This document shows, piece by piece, positions 11,935 to 13,292 of a DNA stretch of 13,292 nt. This DNA comes from Candidatus Altarchaeales archaeon ex4484_96. GTDB taxonomy: Archaea > Altiarchaeota > Altiarchaeia > IMC4 > QMZM01. The stretch lies in contig NJDH01000016.1 in assembly GCA_002254405.1 (NCBI GenBank), positions 1 to 13,292 of the forward strand, given 5' to 3'. Under the pieces are notes generated by a model. It searched no databases. It was not told where the DNA came from and saw only the letters and a list, made by a program, of their open reading frames with translations. Made by a program: the position numbers and the translations under genes. Positions within the stretch are counted from its first letter, which is position 1. The number at the start of each line of letters is the position of its first letter.

Positions 11935-12375
11935 TTAATCGTCTAATTCCTCCTCTAAATCCTCTTCCCCCTCAGCTGGCTCCTGCTCACCGTATCTGAC
12001 CACCGGCCCGTCGAAGGAGATGAATTTACGGTTCACATCCCGTATAAGGGAATCACAGTCTTGTTTTATTTTCTCCAGGCTGGCTACTATCCGGTAGCGT
12101 TCGGCTTCAACGTCATCGACCATCTCATATGGCTCGATTGCTGTTTTGAAGTCATCTAACTCCACCATAGTATAGTCGGATTCGTTCATTTTATCAGATA
12201 TTTTACGGCATATCTTCTCCAGCCAGAGGTTCATCTCTACCTTAACCCTGCTTCTAATCATCTTGTCGTTGTCCAATTCATCCTTCATGATGCGGACTAC
12301 TGGAGCCATCGCGAAAGCGAACTCCCGCCCTTCATTCTCGGATTCCGTATCATCCTTATCCTTTTCTTCTTCCAT
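11935..12375 (-). CDS. Divergent histone-fold protein with helical and acidic C-terminal extension
   Basis: A 146-residue protein without a recognised family name. Residues 22-84 align by eye to an archaeal histone: APVVRIMKD matches the APIGRIIKD start of HMfB-type helix 1. A long helix follows (EMNLWLEKICRKISDKM), then TMVELDDFKTAI, matching TIKAEDIELAV at loop 2 and helix 3. The middle helix appears about three residues shorter. Residues 86-118 are a probable long charged helix or coiled coil (DVEAERYRIVASLEKIKQDCD). Both ends are very acidic (EEEKDKDDTESENEG; EGEEDLEEELDD), so the net charge is negative, unlike DNA-wrapping histones. It is immediately upstream of aIF2-beta, 6 bases away. 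It might be a histone-type adaptor, a coiled-coil histone, or a transcription or translation factor. The fold is probable, the function unknown. Confidence 0.6.
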   Translation of the reverse strand: MEEEKDKDDTESENEGREFAFAMAPVVRIMKDELDNDKMIRSRVKVEMNLWLEKICRKISDKMNESDYTMVELDDFKTAIEPYEMVDDVEAERYRIVASLEKIKQDCDSLIRDVNRKFISFDGPVVRYGEQEPAEGEEDLEEELDD

Positions 12376-12420
12376 TTTATTTGACCCTGCATTATGAGAT
12401 AGTTATCTATGGTATTACAA

Positions 12421-12430
12421 GTAAAAATAG
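12421..12430 (-). promoter_or_regulatory. Possible TATA box for the histone-fold / aIF2-beta operon
   Basis: The - strand reads CTATTTTTAC about 50 bases before the ATG at 12375, in the 83-base gap after the cyclophilin gene. It would give a leader of about 25 bases. The match is moderate, so read-through from the cyclophilin gene remains possible. Confidence 0.35.
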
Positions 12431-12458
12431 GGGCTGTTGACTTGATACATTGGCGTTT

Positions 12459-13016
12459 TCAGGCGGTAGATGATGTGTTTGCGGGATAGATTATTCTCAC
12501 CTTAGACATCACATCACCCTGTTTTATTTTCCCCACGACATCCATGCCATCTATCACCTTACCGAAAACCGCGTACTCGCCATCCAGGTGGTGGATTGCA
12601 TCAAGTGTGATATAAAACTGCGATGTTGCGCTGTTCATGTCATAGGGCTTTCTAGCCATCCCCACCATCCCCTTATCGTGTTTTAAATCAAAATGCTGCT
12701 CGAAGGGTACGTTTTTTCCTGAGCCGCCGCTACCGTCACCCGACGGGTCACCCCCCTGTATGACAAACCCGGGAACAACCCGGTGGAAAGATAGTTTATC
12801 ATAGAAGCCCTCTTGCGCTAATTCAATGAAATTTTTTGTTGTGATAGGCATCTTATCCTCATAAAGCAATATTGTTATATTCCCCTTAACCGTCTCGATA
12901 ACAGCGTGCCTGTTTACTTTTTCCATCGTAGTTGATGTTGTTTTATCTTCACTTGGCTCGCTTACGCAAGCAGATAAAAAAATGATTAAGATAATTAAAT
13001 ATTTAAGATAGCTCAT
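12459..13016 (-). CDS. Cyclophilin-type peptidyl-prolyl isomerase, lipoprotein
   Basis: A 185-residue exported proline isomerase that would help proteins fold outside the membrane. The N-terminus is a hydrophobic signal ending in a lipobox, LSAC, with C17 as the lipidation site. A Ser/Thr-rich spacer follows to about residue 35. The cyclophilin domain contains FHRVVPGFVIQGGDPSGDG (active-site R79, F84, Q87), SQFYITL and HLDGEYAVFG. The Trp of human cyclophilin A is His143 here, common in prokaryotic members. Its ATG overlaps the TGA of the upstream dehydrogenase gene (ATGA), so the two are translationally coupled although their roles differ. A surface folding helper fits the Cys-rich secreted proteins elsewhere in the window, but that link is speculative. 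Confidence 0.93.
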   Translation of the reverse strand: MSYLKYLIILIIFLSACVSEPSEDKTTSTTMEKVNRHAVIETVKGNITILLYEDKMPITTKNFIELAQEGFYDKLSFHRVVPGFVIQGGDPSGDGSGGSGKNVPFEQHFDLKHDKGMVGMARKPYDMNSATSQFYITLDAIHHLDGEYAVFGKVIDGMDVVGKIKQGDVMSKVRIIYPANTSSTA

Positions 13017-13292
13017 TTTATCTTGGATATAACGTAATCCGTGTACTGGCTTAGGGTGGCAGCCCCCCCCAGGTCGTATGTGAGATGAGCTCCTTCAGCC
13101 AGAGCCTCCCGCACCGCCTCATAAACCACATCAGCTTCTCTCATGCCCAGGTGTTCAAGCATTAAAACACCAGATAATATCGTGGCTGTGGGATTAACCT
13201 TATCCTTGCCCGCGTATTTAGGGGCTGAACCGTGAACCGGCTCGAAAACAGCGTATTCATCCCCGATGTTGGCTCCGGGGGCAACGCCTAAC
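13013..13292 (-). CDS. Isocitrate/isopropylmalate dehydrogenase family, C-terminal part (cut by window edge)
   Basis: The last 92 residues of a beta-decarboxylating dehydrogenase, open through the window edge. Signature segments are GANIGDEYAVFEPVHGSAPKYAGKD and NPTATILSGVLMLEHLG, where the H-G-S-A-P and N-P segments bind NAD(P) in this family. The end reads LTYDLGGAATLSQYTDYVISKIK. Isopropylmalate (LeuB), homoisocitrate/AksF-type and isocitrate dehydrogenases are all possible. The substrate-specifying N-terminal region is outside the window, so I give no symbol. The stop codon overlaps the cyclophilin start. Confidence 0.88.
   Translation of the reverse strand, partial: LGVAPGANIGDEYAVFEPVHGSAPKYAGKDKVNPTATILSGVLMLEHLGMREADVVYEAVREALAEGAHLTYDLGGAATLSQYTDYVISKIK

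Noticed and set aside
1..13292. CRISPR array, insertion sequence or att site
   Set aside because: No regularly spaced repeats, transposase-like frame or terminal inverted repeats with target duplications were seen. The only long repeat is the promoter-leader pair.

Overview
The window is archaeal. It carries a TFB (archaeal TFIIB) gene, the aIF2-beta subunit, DUF424 and DUF1805 family proteins, a Thi4-type thiazole synthase with the archaeal His variant, archaeal TATA-box promoters, very short or absent leaders, and T-rich terminators. Complete-looking biosynthetic genes (argB, thi4, an isocitrate/isopropylmalate dehydrogenase) suggest a free-living archaeon rather than a reduced symbiont. 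The lineage cannot be fixed from the sequence; Euryarchaeota or Altiarchaeota grade is only a guess.

Layout. Bases 1-2280 (+ strand) hold a tandem set of secreted proteins: the C-terminal end of one gene, two complete genes, and the wreck of another. They share a C-terminal sorting-type signal (PEF/PEY motif, hydrophobic helix, basic tail) resembling PEF-CTERM substrates of archaeosortases. The two complete genes share a nearly identical promoter-leader block. Bases 2281-5275 (- strand) are a three-gene overlapping operon for a modified nucleotide sugar: hexapeptide acyltransferase, DegT-family aminotransferase, nucleotide-sugar dehydrogenase. It probably supplies an acetamido uronic acid for surface glycans. 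A symmetric TATA box at 5303-5312 appears to serve both this operon and the divergent + strand pair 5341-6574 (anchored surface protein, nitrilase-family amidase).

Bases 6566-8631 (- strand) form a tightly overlapping operon: argB, thi4, a zinc-ribbon protein, and a DUF1805 protein. A TrkA-type RCK potassium regulator (8757-9413, +) converges on the TFB gene (9421-10371, -). The TFB leader contains a conspicuous inverted-repeat structure. Divergent from TFB is a 29-codon gene (10574-10663, +) for an extremely basic peptide resembling the bacterial/mitochondrial AURKAIP1/COX24 (mS38) ribosomal protein family.

Bases 10767-13292 (- strand) hold the C-terminal part of an isocitrate/isopropylmalate dehydrogenase, a lipoprotein cyclophilin, a divergent histone-fold protein with an acidic tail, aIF2-beta, DUF424 and a two-CBS-domain protein. 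The last four read as an information-processing operon.

The items most worth following are the mS38-like micro-gene, the histone-fold protein in the aIF2-beta operon, the co-regulated surface-protein cluster with its promoter repeats and gene remnant, and the TFB leader structure. No CRISPR array, transposase, rRNA or canonical tRNA was seen.
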